Shown here piece after piece: positions 26,634-36,040 of a stretch of 64,000 nt of DNA. The stretch lies in NCBI RefSeq assembly GCF_002215215.1, contig NZ_CP018632.1:2724501-2788500 (forward strand), read 5' to 3'. Each line of letters starts with the position of its first letter. The stretch's first letter is position 1. Origin of the DNA: Granulosicoccus antarcticus IMCC3135. GTDB lineage: Bacteria > Pseudomonadota > Gammaproteobacteria > Granulosicoccales > Granulosicoccaceae. The notes below the pieces were generated by a model, which was not told where the DNA came from, ran no database searches, and saw nothing but the letters and a program-made list of their open reading frames with translations. A program made the translations under genes and the position numbers.

Positions 26634-27812
26634 ATGAGAAGTACCGACCGTTTGCATAATCTTCTGCCTGAAATCATCCAGTGGCGACGTGATATTCATC
26701 GTCACCCCGAGCTTGGGTACGATGTGCAGAGAACGGCGGGGTTTGTTGCCCAGAAGCTTCGCAGTTTTGGTTTTGACGAAGTGGTGGAGGGTGTCGGGAA
26801 AACAGGCGTTGTCGGCGTTATCAGGGGGCGTTCACACGAGTCAGGGAAGATTATCGGTCTACGGGCCGATATGGACGCTCTGCCGATTGTAGAAGCCAGT
26901 GGTGCGCCCTGGAGCTCTGAAACCGATGGGCGCATGCATGCCTGCGGGCATGATGGGCATACAGCGATGTTGTTGGGCGCCGCCCGAGCACTGGCTGATG
27001 CCCGTGACTTTGATGGCAGCGTCGTGTTCATCTTCCAGCCGGCTGAGGAAGGTGGTGCCGGTGGATTGGCAATGGTTGAAGATGAAATGATGGATCGTTT
27101 CGGGATACAGGAAGTCTACGGCTTGCACAACATGCCCGATCTTCCGATTGGTGAGTTTGCGATCCGGCCCGGTCCGCTGATGGCTTGTGCCGATGAATTT
27201 GACATCGTGGTGCAAGGCCGTGGCGGACACGCGGCAATGCCGCATGACACGATCGATCCGGTCGTGGTAGCCGCACACATCGTACTTGCCCTGCAAAGTA
27301 TCGTATCGCGTGGGGCCAGGCCAACCGACCCTCTGGTTGTCTCTGTCACAACTCTCGAAGTGGAGGGGGGCGCCTATAACGTTATTCCCCAGAGTGTGCA
27401 TATGCGTGGAACATTGCGAGCATTTGACGAGAATCTGCGAGTGCATTCAAAGCAGCGGATCATCGATATTGCCCAGCAAAGTGCCCAGGTATTCGGTGCG
27501 AGCGCGCAGGTAGATTATCGCGATGGTTATCCACCGACTGTCAATCATGTGCTGCAAACACAATTTGTGATTGATGTTGCGAGCAAGGTGGTCGGCTCTG
27601 ACAAGGTCGATCCGGATCGCGTCCCCATGATGGCGGCTGAAGACTTCTCCTATATGCTCAACGAGCGGCCCGGTGCATTCATTTTCATGGGTAACGGCGA
27701 GTCTGCCAGCTTGCATCACCCTCAGTATGACTTCAACGATGAGGCTATTCGTTATGGCTGCGAATACTGGATGACACTGGTATCAGAGGCCATGCCATTG
27801 GCCAACTCATAA
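26634..27812 (+). CDS. M20 family amidohydrolase (hippurate/IAA-amino acid hydrolase type)
   Basis: Zinc-type amidohydrolase of 392 aa that cleaves N-acyl amino acids or related amides. Family motifs are RRDIHRHPELGYDV near residue 20, GLRADMDALPI, the metal-site MHACGHDGHTAMLLGAA, QPAEEGGAGGLAMVEDEMM and, near the C-terminus, MAAEDFSYML. No signal peptide is present, so it is cytoplasmic. It follows pyrE by 33 bases and precedes the antiporter gene by 24. The exact substrate (hippurate, auxin conjugates, acyl-amino acids) cannot be read from sequence. Confidence 0.88.
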   Translation: MRSTDRLHNLLPEIIQWRRDIHRHPELGYDVQRTAGFVAQKLRSFGFDEVVEGVGKTGVVGVIRGRSHESGKIIGLRADMDALPIVEASGAPWSSETDGRMHACGHDGHTAMLLGAARALADARDFDGSVVFIFQPAEEGGAGGLAMVEDEMMDRFGIQEVYGLHNMPDLPIGEFAIRPGPLMACADEFDIVVQGRGGHAAMPHDTIDPVVVAAHIVLALQSIVSRGARPTDPLVVSVTTLEVEGGAYNVIPQSVHMRGTLRAFDENLRVHSKQRIIDIAQQSAQVFGASAQVDYRDGYPPTVNHVLQTQFVIDVASKVVGSDKVDPDRVPMMAAEDFSYMLNERPGAFIFMGNGESASLHHPQYDFNDEAIRYGCEYWMTLVSEAMPLANS

Positions 27813-27836
27813 CGGCAAAAACAGGCGGAGTCGATA

Positions 27837-29429
27837 ATGGAGCCATTGGTTGTAGCGCTGGCCTTTTTGCTTGGGCTTGGTTTTCGAAAGCTCGGATATC
27901 CGCCTTTGCTGGGCTATCTGATGGCAGGCTTTATCGGCAATGCTACCGGTTATGGCTCCGCAGAGGCACTCGCGCCATTGGCCGATGCAGGCATTCTTTT
28001 GCTGCTCTTCACCATCGGCCTCAAGCTCAATCCTCGTGATCTGAAGCCGCGTTACGTCTGGGCATCTGCGCTATTGCATATGCTCATTGCCGTACCACTG
28101 ACGGCCGTTGTCATCTATCTGATTGGTAGTGTGTATGAACCGTTATCGTTCGTGCACGGGGCAGGCCCACTGACACTGGCGTTTGCGCTGTCGTTCTCTA
28201 GTACGGTTCTGGCTATCAAGCTGTTTGAAGAACGCGGTGAGACAGCCTCGTTCTATGCCTCCATTGCTATCGGTATTCTGGTGGTTCAAGACGTTCTGGC
28301 GGTGGTCTACCTGGTGGCAACCTCAGGTCACTGGCCAGATCCCTGGGCATTGATTCTGTTGGCCTTGCCGCTATTCATCCCTGTGTTCAAACGCTTGCTG
28401 GGCATGATAGGACATGGCGAGTTGCTGCTGCTTGCCGGAATCGTGTTTGCCTTTGGTGCGGCAGAGCTATTTCAGCTGCTTGGATTGAAGGCGGGTCTGG
28501 GGGGGCTGGTCATGGGTATGTTGCTGGCTCGTGCAAGTCCGGGTAAGTCCAAGGAACTCTACGATCAGCTGTTGGGCTTGAAAAACCTGCTGCTCATCGG
28601 CTTTTTCCTGCAGATTGGCTATTACGGCATACCACGGCTGGAGCTGGTTTATATCGCCATCGTTCTGGGTTTGCTCATCACTTTGCGGCCCGTCATCTAT
28701 TTCTGCTTGCTGACGGCATTCGGCCTGCGGGCCCGGACTGGCTGGTTTGCCGGTTTGGCTCTGTTCAATTACAGTGAATTCGGGCTGATCGTGGCTGCCA
28801 TTGCCCAGCAGGCCGGTATTCTGCGAGAGCAGTGGCTGGTCACACTGGCCTTGAGCATGGCCATTTCGTATGTGTTTGCCATTCCTCTGAATCGCAAGGC
28901 ACACGAACTGTACATTCGCTACAGCGACGTACTGCAACGGTTCGAGAAACCTTCGAGACTGCCGGAAGAAATCATCGGCTCTCTGGGCGGTGCCAATATT
29001 GCCATTCTGGGAATGGGGCGCGTTGGCAGGGCCGCCTATGACACTCTGCGCGAGGCCGGGCATGACAAGGTTGTGGGGGTCGAGGAGAGCTACGCGCTAA
29101 CGCTGGAACTGACGCAAAGTGGCTGGCCTTGTGTGCACGGTGATGCATCAGACCGGGATTTCTGGGAACGTACCGGACTGGCAAATTGTGAGTTGATTCT
29201 GGTCAGTCTGAGCAATCACAGAGAGCACGTGCGTATTGCCAGACTGGCACGGGAGCTGGGCTTCGAGAAGACCATTGCTGTAGCTACACGCTTTCCGGAT
29301 GAAAGCGTGGAGCTTGAGGCGCTCGGTTGTGTGACCTTCTACCGCTACCAGGATGTGGGAAGGGAGTTCGCCAGACACACGTTGAGCGCCTGCTCAGAGC
29401 TTGCCGAGCAACCTAGCCTCGACCGATAA
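27837..29429 (+). CDS. Monovalent cation:proton antiporter with TrkA-N domain (Kef/YbaL type)
   Basis: Inner-membrane CPA2 transporter, 530 aa. Roughly 12 hydrophobic helices occupy residues 1-360, including [25 protein letters not shown] and [15 protein letters not shown] cytosolic RCK/TrkA-N Rossmann domain starts at about residue 385 ([18 protein letters not shown]) and ends with [13 protein letters not shown]. The domain pair is that of KefB/KefC/YbaL, which exchange K+ or Na+ for H+ under nucleotide or glutathione control. No KefF/KefG ancillary gene is adjacent. Its last 17 bases overlap the convergent SDR gene. Confidence 0.88.
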   Translation: MEPLVVALAFLLGLGFRKLGYPPLLGYLMAGFIGNATGYGSAEALAPLADAGILLLLFTIGLKLNPRDLKPRYVWASALLHMLIAVPLTAVVIYLIGSVYEPLSFVHGAGPLTLAFALSFSSTVLAIKLFEERGETASFYASIAIGILVVQDVLAVVYLVATSGHWPDPWALILLALPLFIPVFKRLLGMIGHGELLLLAGIVFAFGAAELFQLLGLKAGLGGLVMGMLLARASPGKSKELYDQLLGLKNLLLIGFFLQIGYYGIPRLELVYIAIVLGLLITLRPVIYFCLLTAFGLRARTGWFAGLALFNYSEFGLIVAAIAQQAGILREQWLVTLALSMAISYVFAIPLNRKAHELYIRYSDVLQRFEKPSRLPEEIIGSLGGANIAILGMGRVGRAAYDTLREAGHDKVVGVEESYALTLELTQSGWPCVHGDASDRDFWERTGLANCELILVSLSNHREHVRIARLARELGFEKTIAVATRFPDESVELEALGCVTFYRYQDVGREFARHTLSACSELAEQPSLDR

Positions 29430-30159
29430 ACGGCATATTGGTTGCCATGATGGTCATGAACTGGACATTTGCGTTCAGTGGCAACGAGGCCATATTGACG
29501 ATCGCATCAGCGACGTGAGCAGTGTCCATGGTGGGCTCCGGTTTGATGGAGCCATCCGCCTGAGGCACGCCCGAGCTCATCTGTTCTGTCATGTCGGATG
29601 CGGTGTTGCCAATGTCGATCTGACCACAGGCGATATTGAAGGGGCGGCCATCCAGTGACAGTGTTCGAGTCAAGCCAGTGATAGCGTGTTTTGAAACCGT
29701 GTAGGGCACCGAACCGGGCCGAGGGACATGGGCAGAGATAGAGCCGTTGTTGATGATTCGACCACCCTGAGGGGACTGTTTGCGCATCAGGGAGAAGGCA
29801 CCACGGGCAGTCAGGAAAGCACCGGTCAGGTTGACGTCGATAACCTGTCGCCATTGATCCACGCTCAGTTCATCGATGGTCATGGCAGGGACGTTGGTGC
29901 CGGCATTGTTGAACAGCACGTCCAGTCTGCCGTGGGTGGATTCGATCTTTGCAAACAGTTCATCGACTGAATCCGGTTGCGTGACATCGCAGCTGATCAC
30001 CGTCATGCGATCGCCATGAGCGGACAGGGACTGTGTTTCGAGCAGAGCGGATTCACGTCGACCGGTCAGTACAACATGAAAGCCTGCAACGGCCAGTGCT
30101 TCGGCTGATTCTCGGCCAATTCCCGAGCCTGAGCCTGTAACTAGTGCAATCTGAGTCAT
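29413..30159 (-). CDS. Short-chain dehydrogenase/reductase (SDR family)
   Basis: NAD(P)-dependent classical SDR of 248 aa. The cofactor motif is [16 protein letters not shown] (residues 8-23), the structural motif is LFNNAGTN, the catalytic serine is within [13 protein letters not shown], and the YxxxK pair is [10 protein letters not shown]. The residues TGRR after the second strand suggest NADP preference. It is followed by a convergent transporter gene whose end it overlaps. It may be co-transcribed behind the 2-oxoglutarate oxygenase gene (59-base gap). The substrate is unknown. Confidence 0.88.
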   Translation of the reverse strand: MTQIALVTGSGSGIGRESAEALAVAGFHVVLTGRRESALLETQSLSAHGDRMTVISCDVTQPDSVDELFAKIESTHGRLDVLFNNAGTNVPAMTIDELSVDQWRQVIDVNLTGAFLTARGAFSLMRKQSPQGGRIINNGSISAHVPRPGSVPYTVSKHAITGLTRTLSLDGRPFNIACGQIDIGNTASDMTEQMSSGVPQADGSIKPEPTMDTAHVADAIVNMASLPLNANVQFMTIMATNMPFIGRG

Positions 30160-30218
30160 GATTTCTTTCAGTGAGGTTGGAATGGGGACAACGGTTTCTG
30201 GATGCGCGGGGGGCTGCG

Positions 30219-31070
30219 TTATTTCTTGTCCGAGCTGCGCAGCTCGGACAGTCGTTCCTGCAGGTAGGAACCCGCAGTATGGCGATCGGAAAGCACGACA
30301 TCAGGGCGCGGGTGCAAGAACAGAGGCAGGCTGATACGAGCTCGACTGGAGTCGTGGCCCTCAGGGTTGATGACCCGGTGGGTGGTGGACGGAAAATAAC
30401 CGCCGGAAGCTTCTTGCAACATATCACCGATATTGATGATCAGGTTACCAAAATCACAGGGGACGTCGAGCCAGCTGCCATCCTGTGCCTTGACCTGTAA
30501 ACCAGGTTCGTTGGCAGAGGGCAGCAGAGTCAGCAGGTTGATGTCCTCGTGGGCGCCTGCGCGGATAGCGCCCGGGTCCACGCCCTCTTCGATTGGGGGG
30601 TAGTGCAGAACACGCAGCAGAGTCTGTGTGCTGCCATTGATCATGTTTGACAAGGGCTCGCGAAAAAGGCAAGACACCTCTGCAGGGGTCTGATTCTCAA
30701 CCCAGCCCAGCAGGGTCGCTGCAAACTTGATGGTCTCTGCGTAATAGGCCTCGATTTCGGCCTTGAGAGACTCAGGGCATCTGCCCCAGGGGTAGTAGTG
30801 AAAATATTCCTTGATATCACGCACTGAATGACCCTTGGCAGTTTCGGCCATCGCGCGGGGAAAGAAACCGTCGTATTTTTCCGGATCAAACAGGAATTGG
30901 TCTTTTTCATCACTATTGAAGAACTCAGCCCAGTGCTTGTAGATATTGCTGACTGTATCTTTCGATATCGGATGATTGCGCAGGACACCAAATCCGGTGT
31001 CGCGCAAGGACTTGACGAATTGTTCTTCCGCATCGGCTGCGGTGTAGTCTACTGCGACGAGCTCTACCAT
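30219..31070 (-). CDS. Isopenicillin N synthase-like 2-oxoglutarate/Fe(II) dioxygenase
   Basis: Non-haem iron oxygenase of 283 aa from the ATG at 31070. A longer frame runs to 31175 but would overlap the divergent promoter, so I prefer the start before [16 protein letters not shown]. The iron facial triad is visible as His and Asp in [15 protein letters not shown] and a distal His in STTHRVINP; the 2-oxoglutarate arginine lies in [12 protein letters not shown]. The N-terminal DIOX_N-type segment ([14 protein letters not shown]) is typical. It shares a direction with the SDR gene. No substrate can be named; an oxidative catabolic or modification step is likely. Confidence 0.85.
   Translation of the reverse strand: MVELVAVDYTAADAEEQFVKSLRDTGFGVLRNHPISKDTVSNIYKHWAEFFNSDEKDQFLFDPEKYDGFFPRAMAETAKGHSVRDIKEYFHYYPWGRCPESLKAEIEAYYAETIKFAATLLGWVENQTPAEVSCLFREPLSNMINGSTQTLLRVLHYPPIEEGVDPGAIRAGAHEDINLLTLLPSANEPGLQVKAQDGSWLDVPCDFGNLIINIGDMLQEASGGYFPSTTHRVINPEGHDSSRARISLPLFLHPRPDVVLSDRHTAGSYLQERLSELRSSDKK
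30227..30250. repeat. Perfect 24-bp palindrome at the 3' end of the dioxygenase gene
   Basis: TGTCCGAGCTGC followed immediately by its exact reverse complement GCAGCTCGGACA, encoding the C-terminal SELRSSDK region. As RNA it would form a strong loopless stem directly before the stop codon. No T-run follows on the minus strand. Confidence 0.8.
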
Positions 31071-31192
31071 AAGACTGACCATCAAAAGCAAGGTTGACAG
31101 GCTCTTGATGATAGCAGCTACGCCCGCTGGCAGGCCCCTTGCGCTACCATGCGTATTGGAGCCCGTATGACCCAACTTTTATAGCTGATCGC

Positions 31193-32080
31193 ATGAGTGC
31201 TGAGCCGCGCCCGCTGACTATTCTCTTCGCTGATATTGGCAGCAGTGCTGCTTTATACGAGCGCGTGGGTGATGCAGAAGCTTACCGCCTCATTGCTGAC
31301 AGCTTGACGCGCATGAGATTGGCCGTTGAGCAGAGCGGTGGCAAGGTTCTGCGAACAGTCGGTGATTCAGTGTTGGCCAGTTTTGAGCACAGCGATGAAG
31401 CTTTTCTGGGGGCGCGGGCTATCCAGCGAGCCCATCAGGATATTCCCCTGGCAGTTCGAATCGGATTCCACACCGGTTCGGTCATACCCGATGGCGGCGA
31501 CGTCTATGGACATGCCGTCAATATTGCTGCTCGCGTGGCCGCTTTTGCCCGGGTCGATGAAATTGTGGCGACTGCAGAGGCCGTGCAGCAGCTCTCAAGT
31601 GTGCATCAGTCGTTTGTTTCCAGTGCAGACTCGATTGAGGTGCGAGGTACACCCGAAGCCGTCGTCGTACATCGTCTGCAATGGCAGGAACAGCCGACGG
31701 CCGTCACTCAGCTGGCCTCGCGCGAGGAATACGAAAAGGTTCAGGCCCATGATCTGCGATTACGAATCTGTCATCAGCGGGTGGTCCTGTACGCAGGCTC
31801 CGAGCACATCGATGTCACGCTGGGTCGTGCCAGTGATAACGATATAGCGGTAGCCAATGATGAAGCCAGTCGGCATCATGCGAGTATCCGTTACCGCTAT
31901 GGACAGTTTCTGTTGCATGATGAGAGTACCAATGGCACCTATGTCAAAAAGGACTCGCTGGCGCCGTTTCTGGTACGAAGGGACTCGATTGTGCTGGATG
32001 GCACCGGCGTTATCTGCCTGGGAGCAGTGCCTGGGCAGAATGCGGCGGAACTGATTGAATTCGAGTTACTGCAAAACTGA
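31193..32080 (+). CDS. Class III adenylate cyclase with C-terminal FHA domain
   Basis: A 295-residue protein from the ATG at 31193; an upstream ATG at 31139 would add 18 unconserved residues. The cyclase domain (about 10-170) keeps the key residues. The metal aspartates are in LFADIGSS and VGDSVLASF, the adenine-specifying pair is Lys in GGKVLRTVGD and Asp in DVYGHAVNIAARV, and the latter also holds the transition-state Asn and Arg. An FHA phosphothreonine-binding domain follows (about 205-280), with LGRASDNDI, ASRHHASI and STNGTYV. There is no membrane segment. A soluble cyclase controlled by a phosphoprotein partner is inferred. It may be co-transcribed with the PfkB kinase 36 bases downstream. 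Confidence 0.88.
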   Translation: MSAEPRPLTILFADIGSSAALYERVGDAEAYRLIADSLTRMRLAVEQSGGKVLRTVGDSVLASFEHSDEAFLGARAIQRAHQDIPLAVRIGFHTGSVIPDGGDVYGHAVNIAARVAAFARVDEIVATAEAVQQLSSVHQSFVSSADSIEVRGTPEAVVVHRLQWQEQPTAVTQLASREEYEKVQAHDLRLRICHQRVVLYAGSEHIDVTLGRASDNDIAVANDEASRHHASIRYRYGQFLLHDESTNGTYVKKDSLAPFLVRRDSIVLDGTGVICLGAVPGQNAAELIEFELLQN

Positions 32081-32116
32081 ATGACCTTACATAAAAATAT
32101 TGGAGATTCACCGTCC

Positions 32117-33070
32117 ATGTTCATTAGTTGTGGCGATATCCTTGTCGACCTTTTCAGCCAGCCCACGGATACTGCTGGCAAAGTGGCCTTGCAAGGCCAT
32201 GTCGGAGGCTCGCCTCTGAATGTGGCTATTGGCTTGTCCCGGATGGGCAATCAGGCAGGCTACCTGTGCAAGAATTCCGTTGATTTCATCGGTCAGCAGA
32301 TTGCAGCCTATCTGGAGAGCAACCAGATACTCCCGGATTGGGTGTTGCCTTCAGAGCTGAACAGCACGCTGGCGATGATCAAGACCAATCCGGATGGTTC
32401 GGCCAATTATGCCTTCTACACCGACAACACCGCTGATCAGTCCATGACGGTGGAGGATCTGCCCGCCGCATTTCCTGAGTCGCTGGATTTGTTGCACTTT
32501 GCTTCCTATTCAACCGCCGTGGGCGCTACCAGTAAGGCGCTCAAGGCACTGGCTCAGCGCGAAGCGGGTCGGCGTGTCATCTCCTATGATCCTAACCTGC
32601 GTCCCAGTGTCGAGCCGGATATGGACATCTGGCGTGAGTCCTTCACCGCATTTTCATCGGTTGCTGATTTTGTCAAAGCCAGCGATGAGGATATTGGCTC
32701 TCTGCTGGGCAGTGGCAAATCGCTGGAGTCCTTTGCTGTTGACACACTGGCTGCTGGCGCCAGTGTCGTTGTTGTCACGGAAGGTGGCAGTGGTGCAACC
32801 ATCTACAGCGCCGATGGTCGACAATTTCGCTCTAAATCTCTGAGTATCAAGGTGGTGGATACCGTCGGTGCGGGCGACACCTTTCAGGCTGCCAGTCTGC
32901 ATTGGTTGAAAGCCAATGGCTGCATGATTGCCGGCAAGCTGAATGTGGCCGATGCGGATCTGGAGGCTTGTGTGAATTTTGCAGCGGTTGCTGCTGCCAT
33001 TACCTGTACCCGGCATGGTGCCGATTTACCCAGTCTGCAGGAAATAGAGGCTGGGCTGGTCGCAATCTGA
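32117..33070 (+). CDS. PfkB family carbohydrate kinase (fructokinase-like)
   Basis: Cytoplasmic ribokinase-family sugar kinase, 317 aa from the ATG at 32117, which has GGAG about 11 bases upstream. An in-frame ATG at 32081 has no such site. The N-terminal signature GHVGGSPLNVAIGLSRMGN and the catalytic DTVGAGDTFQAASLHWL (anion hole and base Asp) are intact. It resembles bacterial fructokinases, and could serve the FrcBCA-type importer encoded 15 kb away, which lacks an adjacent kinase; that link is inference. It ends convergent with icd. Confidence 0.87.
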   Translation: MFISCGDILVDLFSQPTDTAGKVALQGHVGGSPLNVAIGLSRMGNQAGYLCKNSVDFIGQQIAAYLESNQILPDWVLPSELNSTLAMIKTNPDGSANYAFYTDNTADQSMTVEDLPAAFPESLDLLHFASYSTAVGATSKALKALAQREAGRRVISYDPNLRPSVEPDMDIWRESFTAFSSVADFVKASDEDIGSLLGSGKSLESFAVDTLAAGASVVVVTEGGSGATIYSADGRQFRSKSLSIKVVDTVGAGDTFQAASLHWLKANGCMIAGKLNVADADLEACVNFAAVAAAITCTRHGADLPSLQEIEAGLVAI

Positions 33071-33099
33071 AGCTCTGCCGAGCACCGTCATGCGGGGCG

Positions 33100-33132
33100 C
33101 TTGCCCGACGAGCAAAAATGCCGTCGGGCAAG
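33100..33132. terminator. Bidirectional hairpin between the PfkB kinase and icd
   Basis: A perfect 11-bp stem, CTTGCCCGACG (33100-33110) with CGTCGGGCAAG (33122-33132), and an 11-base A-rich loop, sits between two convergent genes. Only a weak T-rich stretch (TCCCTTTC) follows on the plus strand. The position and stem strength argue for shared termination. Confidence 0.7.
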
Positions 33133-33153
33133 TCCCTTTCAATGGCTGAATGC

Positions 33154-35382
33154 CTAGAAGCGTGCCAGAATCTGGTTGAATGTCTGGCTAGGTCGCATGA
33201 TCTGCTCGCACTTGGCAATGTCCGGATTGTAGTAACCGCCAATATCGACAGGTTTACCCTGTACCGCCACCAATTCTTCAAGAATGGCTACCTCGGCTTC
33301 TCTCAGGGCCTTGGCCAGCGGTGCGAAATGCGCCTGTAGCTGCGGATTGTCACTTTGCTGCGTGAGCGCTTCGGCCCAGTACATGGCAAGGTAGAAATGG
33401 CTACCTCGGTTGTCCAGTTCATTGACACGTCGTGATGGTGATTTGCCTTCGAGCAGCAGCTTGCTGGTTGCCGCATCCAGGGAGTCAGCCAGAGTCTGAG
33501 CACTGGTGATATCGGCATTGATGGCAAAATGCTCCAGCGAAACAGCCAGTGCAAGGAACTCACCCAGTGAATCCCAACGCAGGTGATTCTCTTCAACGAG
33601 CTGTTGTACATGCTTGGGAGCTGAGCCGCCTGCACCTGTTTCGAACATGCCACCGCCTTGCATCAGAGGTACGATCGAGAGCATCTTGGCACTGGTGCCC
33701 AGTTCCAGAATCGGGAACAGGTCAGTCAGGTAGTCACGCAATACGTTGCCGGTGACAGAGATGGTCTCTTCACCGTTCTTCAGACGAGCCAGTGTAAAGC
33801 GAGTTGCCTCTTCAGGTGACATGATGCTGATGGCAAGACCCTCAGTGTCATGATCCTGCAGGTAGGTATTGACCTTGCTGATCAGCTGACTGTCGTGTGC
33901 ACGTTTGTCATCGAGCCAGAAGATGGCAGGGCTACCCGTGGCGCGGGCACGAGAAACAGCCAGTTTTACCCAGTCACGAACCGGTTCGTCCTTGACGTTG
34001 CACATGCGCCAGATATCACCAGTCTGCACTTCATGGCTCATCAGGACAGTGTCGCTGGAATCCACTACCTGAATGGTGCCGTCTGCCGGTATTTCGAAAG
34101 TCTTGTCGTGAGAACCATACTCTTCAGCCTTCTGTGCCATCAGGCCGACGTTGGGCACAGTACCCATGGTGGCAGGGTCGAAAGCTCCGTTGGCACGACA
34201 GAAGTTGATCGTTTCCTGATAGACGCCGGCGTAGCAGTTGTCAGGAATCAGTGCTTTGGTGTCCTGCAATTGACCACTGCCATTCCACATTTTTCCCGAC
34301 GTACGGATCATGGCTGGCATGGAGGCATCGACGATGACATCACTGGGCACATGTAAATTGCTGATGCCCTTGTCCGAGTTGACCATGGCAAGAGCAGGGC
34401 CTTTCTCGTAACAGGCTGCAATACACTGCTTGATAGCTTCCTGTTCGGCGGCTGGCAGAGACTCAACCGCCTCCAGTACACTTCCCAGGCCATTGTTAGG
34501 ATCAGCGCCAGCGGCGGCCAGCGTCTCGCCAAATTGTTCGAACAACTCGGCAAAGTAGGCGCGTACAGCATGTCCGAAAATGATGGGGTCCGAGACTTTC
34601 ATCATCGTGGCTTTCAGGTGCAGTGACAACAATACGCCTTGATCCTTGGCTTCATTGATCTGTTCGATCAGAAAACTGCGCAATGCCTGTCGGCTCATGA
34701 AGGTTGCATCAGCAATTTCACCGGAGAGCACGGACAAACCGGATTTGAGTACCGTGATTGAACCATCCGCTGCGACATGTTGAATGCGCAGTGTGTCATC
34801 ACTGGCCATGGTCACGGATTGCTCGTTAGAGTAGAAGTCTCCAGAGCTCATATGGGACACATGGGAGGCCGATTCACTGGACCAGGCACCCATGGCGTGA
34901 GGGTTGGTACGGGCATAGTTCTTGACCGCTGCGGGGGCGCGTCGATCGGAGTTACCTTCACGCAGGACGGGGTTTACGGCGCTGCCCTTGACTCGGTCGT
35001 AGCGTTGACGAACATCCTTTTCTTCGGCAGTGCTGGCGTTGTCAGGATACTCAGGTAGATCGTAGCCCTGTGACTGCAATTCGGCGATTGCGACCTTGAG
35101 CTGCGGGATGGAGGCACTGATGTTGGGCAGCTTGATGATATTGGCTTCAGGCTGGGTAGCCAGTGAGCCAAGCTCGCTCAGCGCATCATGTGTCTGCTGT
35201 TCAGCCGTCAGGCGGTCGTTGAACTGGCACAGAATGCGGGATGCGAGGGAAATATCCCGCGTTTCCACGGAAATGCCTGCCGCTCGGGTGAAGGTCTGAA
35301 CAATGGGCAGAAAGGAATGAGTCGCCAGAGCAGGGGCTTCATCCGTAAGTGTGTAAATCACAGTAGGACTGCGGTCGGTCAT
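33154..35382 (-). CDS. icd: Isocitrate dehydrogenase (NADP), monomeric type
   Basis: TCA-cycle enzyme that oxidizes isocitrate to 2-oxoglutarate with NADP. This is the large monomeric class (about 740 aa), unrelated in length to the 415-residue dimeric Icd. The product is 742 aa from the ATG at 35382 ([20 protein letters not shown]); an upstream ATG at 35415 adds 11 unlikely residues. Family stretches are [49 protein letters not shown]-like [16 protein letters not shown] and DIGGYYNPD. It lies next to a malate-synthase-G-like domain gene, so control of the glyoxylate branch point is a possible theme. Confidence 0.95.
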   Translation of the reverse strand: MTDRSPTVIYTLTDEAPALATHSFLPIVQTFTRAAGISVETRDISLASRILCQFNDRLTAEQQTHDALSELGSLATQPEANIIKLPNISASIPQLKVAIAELQSQGYDLPEYPDNASTAEEKDVRQRYDRVKGSAVNPVLREGNSDRRAPAAVKNYARTNPHAMGAWSSESASHVSHMSSGDFYSNEQSVTMASDDTLRIQHVAADGSITVLKSGLSVLSGEIADATFMSRQALRSFLIEQINEAKDQGVLLSLHLKATMMKVSDPIIFGHAVRAYFAELFEQFGETLAAAGADPNNGLGSVLEAVESLPAAEQEAIKQCIAACYEKGPALAMVNSDKGISNLHVPSDVIVDASMPAMIRTSGKMWNGSGQLQDTKALIPDNCYAGVYQETINFCRANGAFDPATMGTVPNVGLMAQKAEEYGSHDKTFEIPADGTIQVVDSSDTVLMSHEVQTGDIWRMCNVKDEPVRDWVKLAVSRARATGSPAIFWLDDKRAHDSQLISKVNTYLQDHDTEGLAISIMSPEEATRFTLARLKNGEETISVTGNVLRDYLTDLFPILELGTSAKMLSIVPLMQGGGMFETGAGGSAPKHVQQLVEENHLRWDSLGEFLALAVSLEHFAINADITSAQTLADSLDAATSKLLLEGKSPSRRVNELDNRGSHFYLAMYWAEALTQQSDNPQLQAHFAPLAKALREAEVAILEELVAVQGKPVDIGGYYNPDIAKCEQIMRPSQTFNQILARF

Positions 35383-35551
35383 TGAGAGCTTCACCGTGGA
35401 GGAGGGAACTCGCAATGGTCGTACTTCTGCCTGTCAAAATCAAGTCATGGTGGCGTCGATGCGGTTGATTCACAGCATTTGTGGAGCTACCGCAGACAAT
35501 CGAACGGGGTCTTGAAGGGGTCGGTATCGAACCCTTCAGAACCAATGATTA

Positions 35552-35890
35552 TCAAGCATCGAGAGATGTCAGCAACTGCATGCGATGTTTGGGGCAAGCG
35601 TCAGAAGCCGTAACCTTGCGAGTGGCGGGCTCTATTTCAACCTGAATACCGTGGTTGCCAAGCAGGATGGACTGCGGGGCTTCGGGGTTACCGCCCGCAT
35701 CCAGAAACTGTGACGGAGTTTTCAGTGAGGTAGTTGTGCCATCTGCCTGAATGACAACCAGATGTTCAAAATGCACGAGATAGGCGATAGCGGTGCCGTG
35801 AGACCCTTGCGACAGTGGGAACGTTGAATCAAGCATATCAACGGATTGTTCCCAGCTGGCTGAGGTGCGAAATGGTTGGTTGGTACCCAT
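35552..35890 (-). CDS. Small protein resembling the inserted alpha/beta domain of malate synthase G
   Basis: A 112-residue protein, well supported as a gene by GGAG 8-9 bases before its ATG. The stretch PLSQGSHGTAIAY followed by TTTSLKTPSQFL, PEAPQSILLGNHG and IQVEIE lines up, from memory, with one segment of malate synthase G. That segment is the alpha/beta domain inserted before the catalytic barrel (roughly residues 135-260 of about 725). None of the barrel or the catalytic Arg/Asp regions is present, and I find no further malate synthase sequence in the flanks. It may be a domain preserved for a new role or a remnant. It is divergent from the DUF3612-type regulator at 36041 and lies 169 bases upstream of icd. 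Confidence 0.7.
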   Translation of the reverse strand: MGTNQPFRTSASWEQSVDMLDSTFPLSQGSHGTAIAYLVHFEHLVVIQADGTTTSLKTPSQFLDAGGNPEAPQSILLGNHGIQVEIEPATRKVTASDACPKHRMQLLTSLDA

Positions 35891-35986
35891 GGCTGTAACT
35901 CCTGCAACTTGTGATTATGTTATGTCAAAGGTGCTGTTCCCTGACTTCATGTATACAGTAGCGGCAGAGCCACAAGATTTAAACTA

Positions 35987-36023
35987 AAATTTCACTGTAG
36001 AAATTTCACACTGTTTATTTCAC
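35987..36023. repeat. Three 14-bp-spaced direct repeats (TTTCAC motif) upstream of the XRE regulator
   Basis: AAATTTCAC occurs at 35987-35995 and 36001-36009, and the variant TTATTTCAC at 36015-36023, giving an exact 14-bp period. The array ends 17 bases before the regulator's ATG, in the 150-bp divergent region shared with the malate-synthase-G-like gene. It looks like an operator array, perhaps for autoregulation. Confidence 0.65.
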
Positions 36024-36040
36024 AAAATAGCGGGTGTCCC

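Noticed and set aside
26859-27446. 195-codon minus-strand frame opposite the M20 gene
   Set aside because: Lies wholly within a gene with intact metal-site motifs; no motif of its own.
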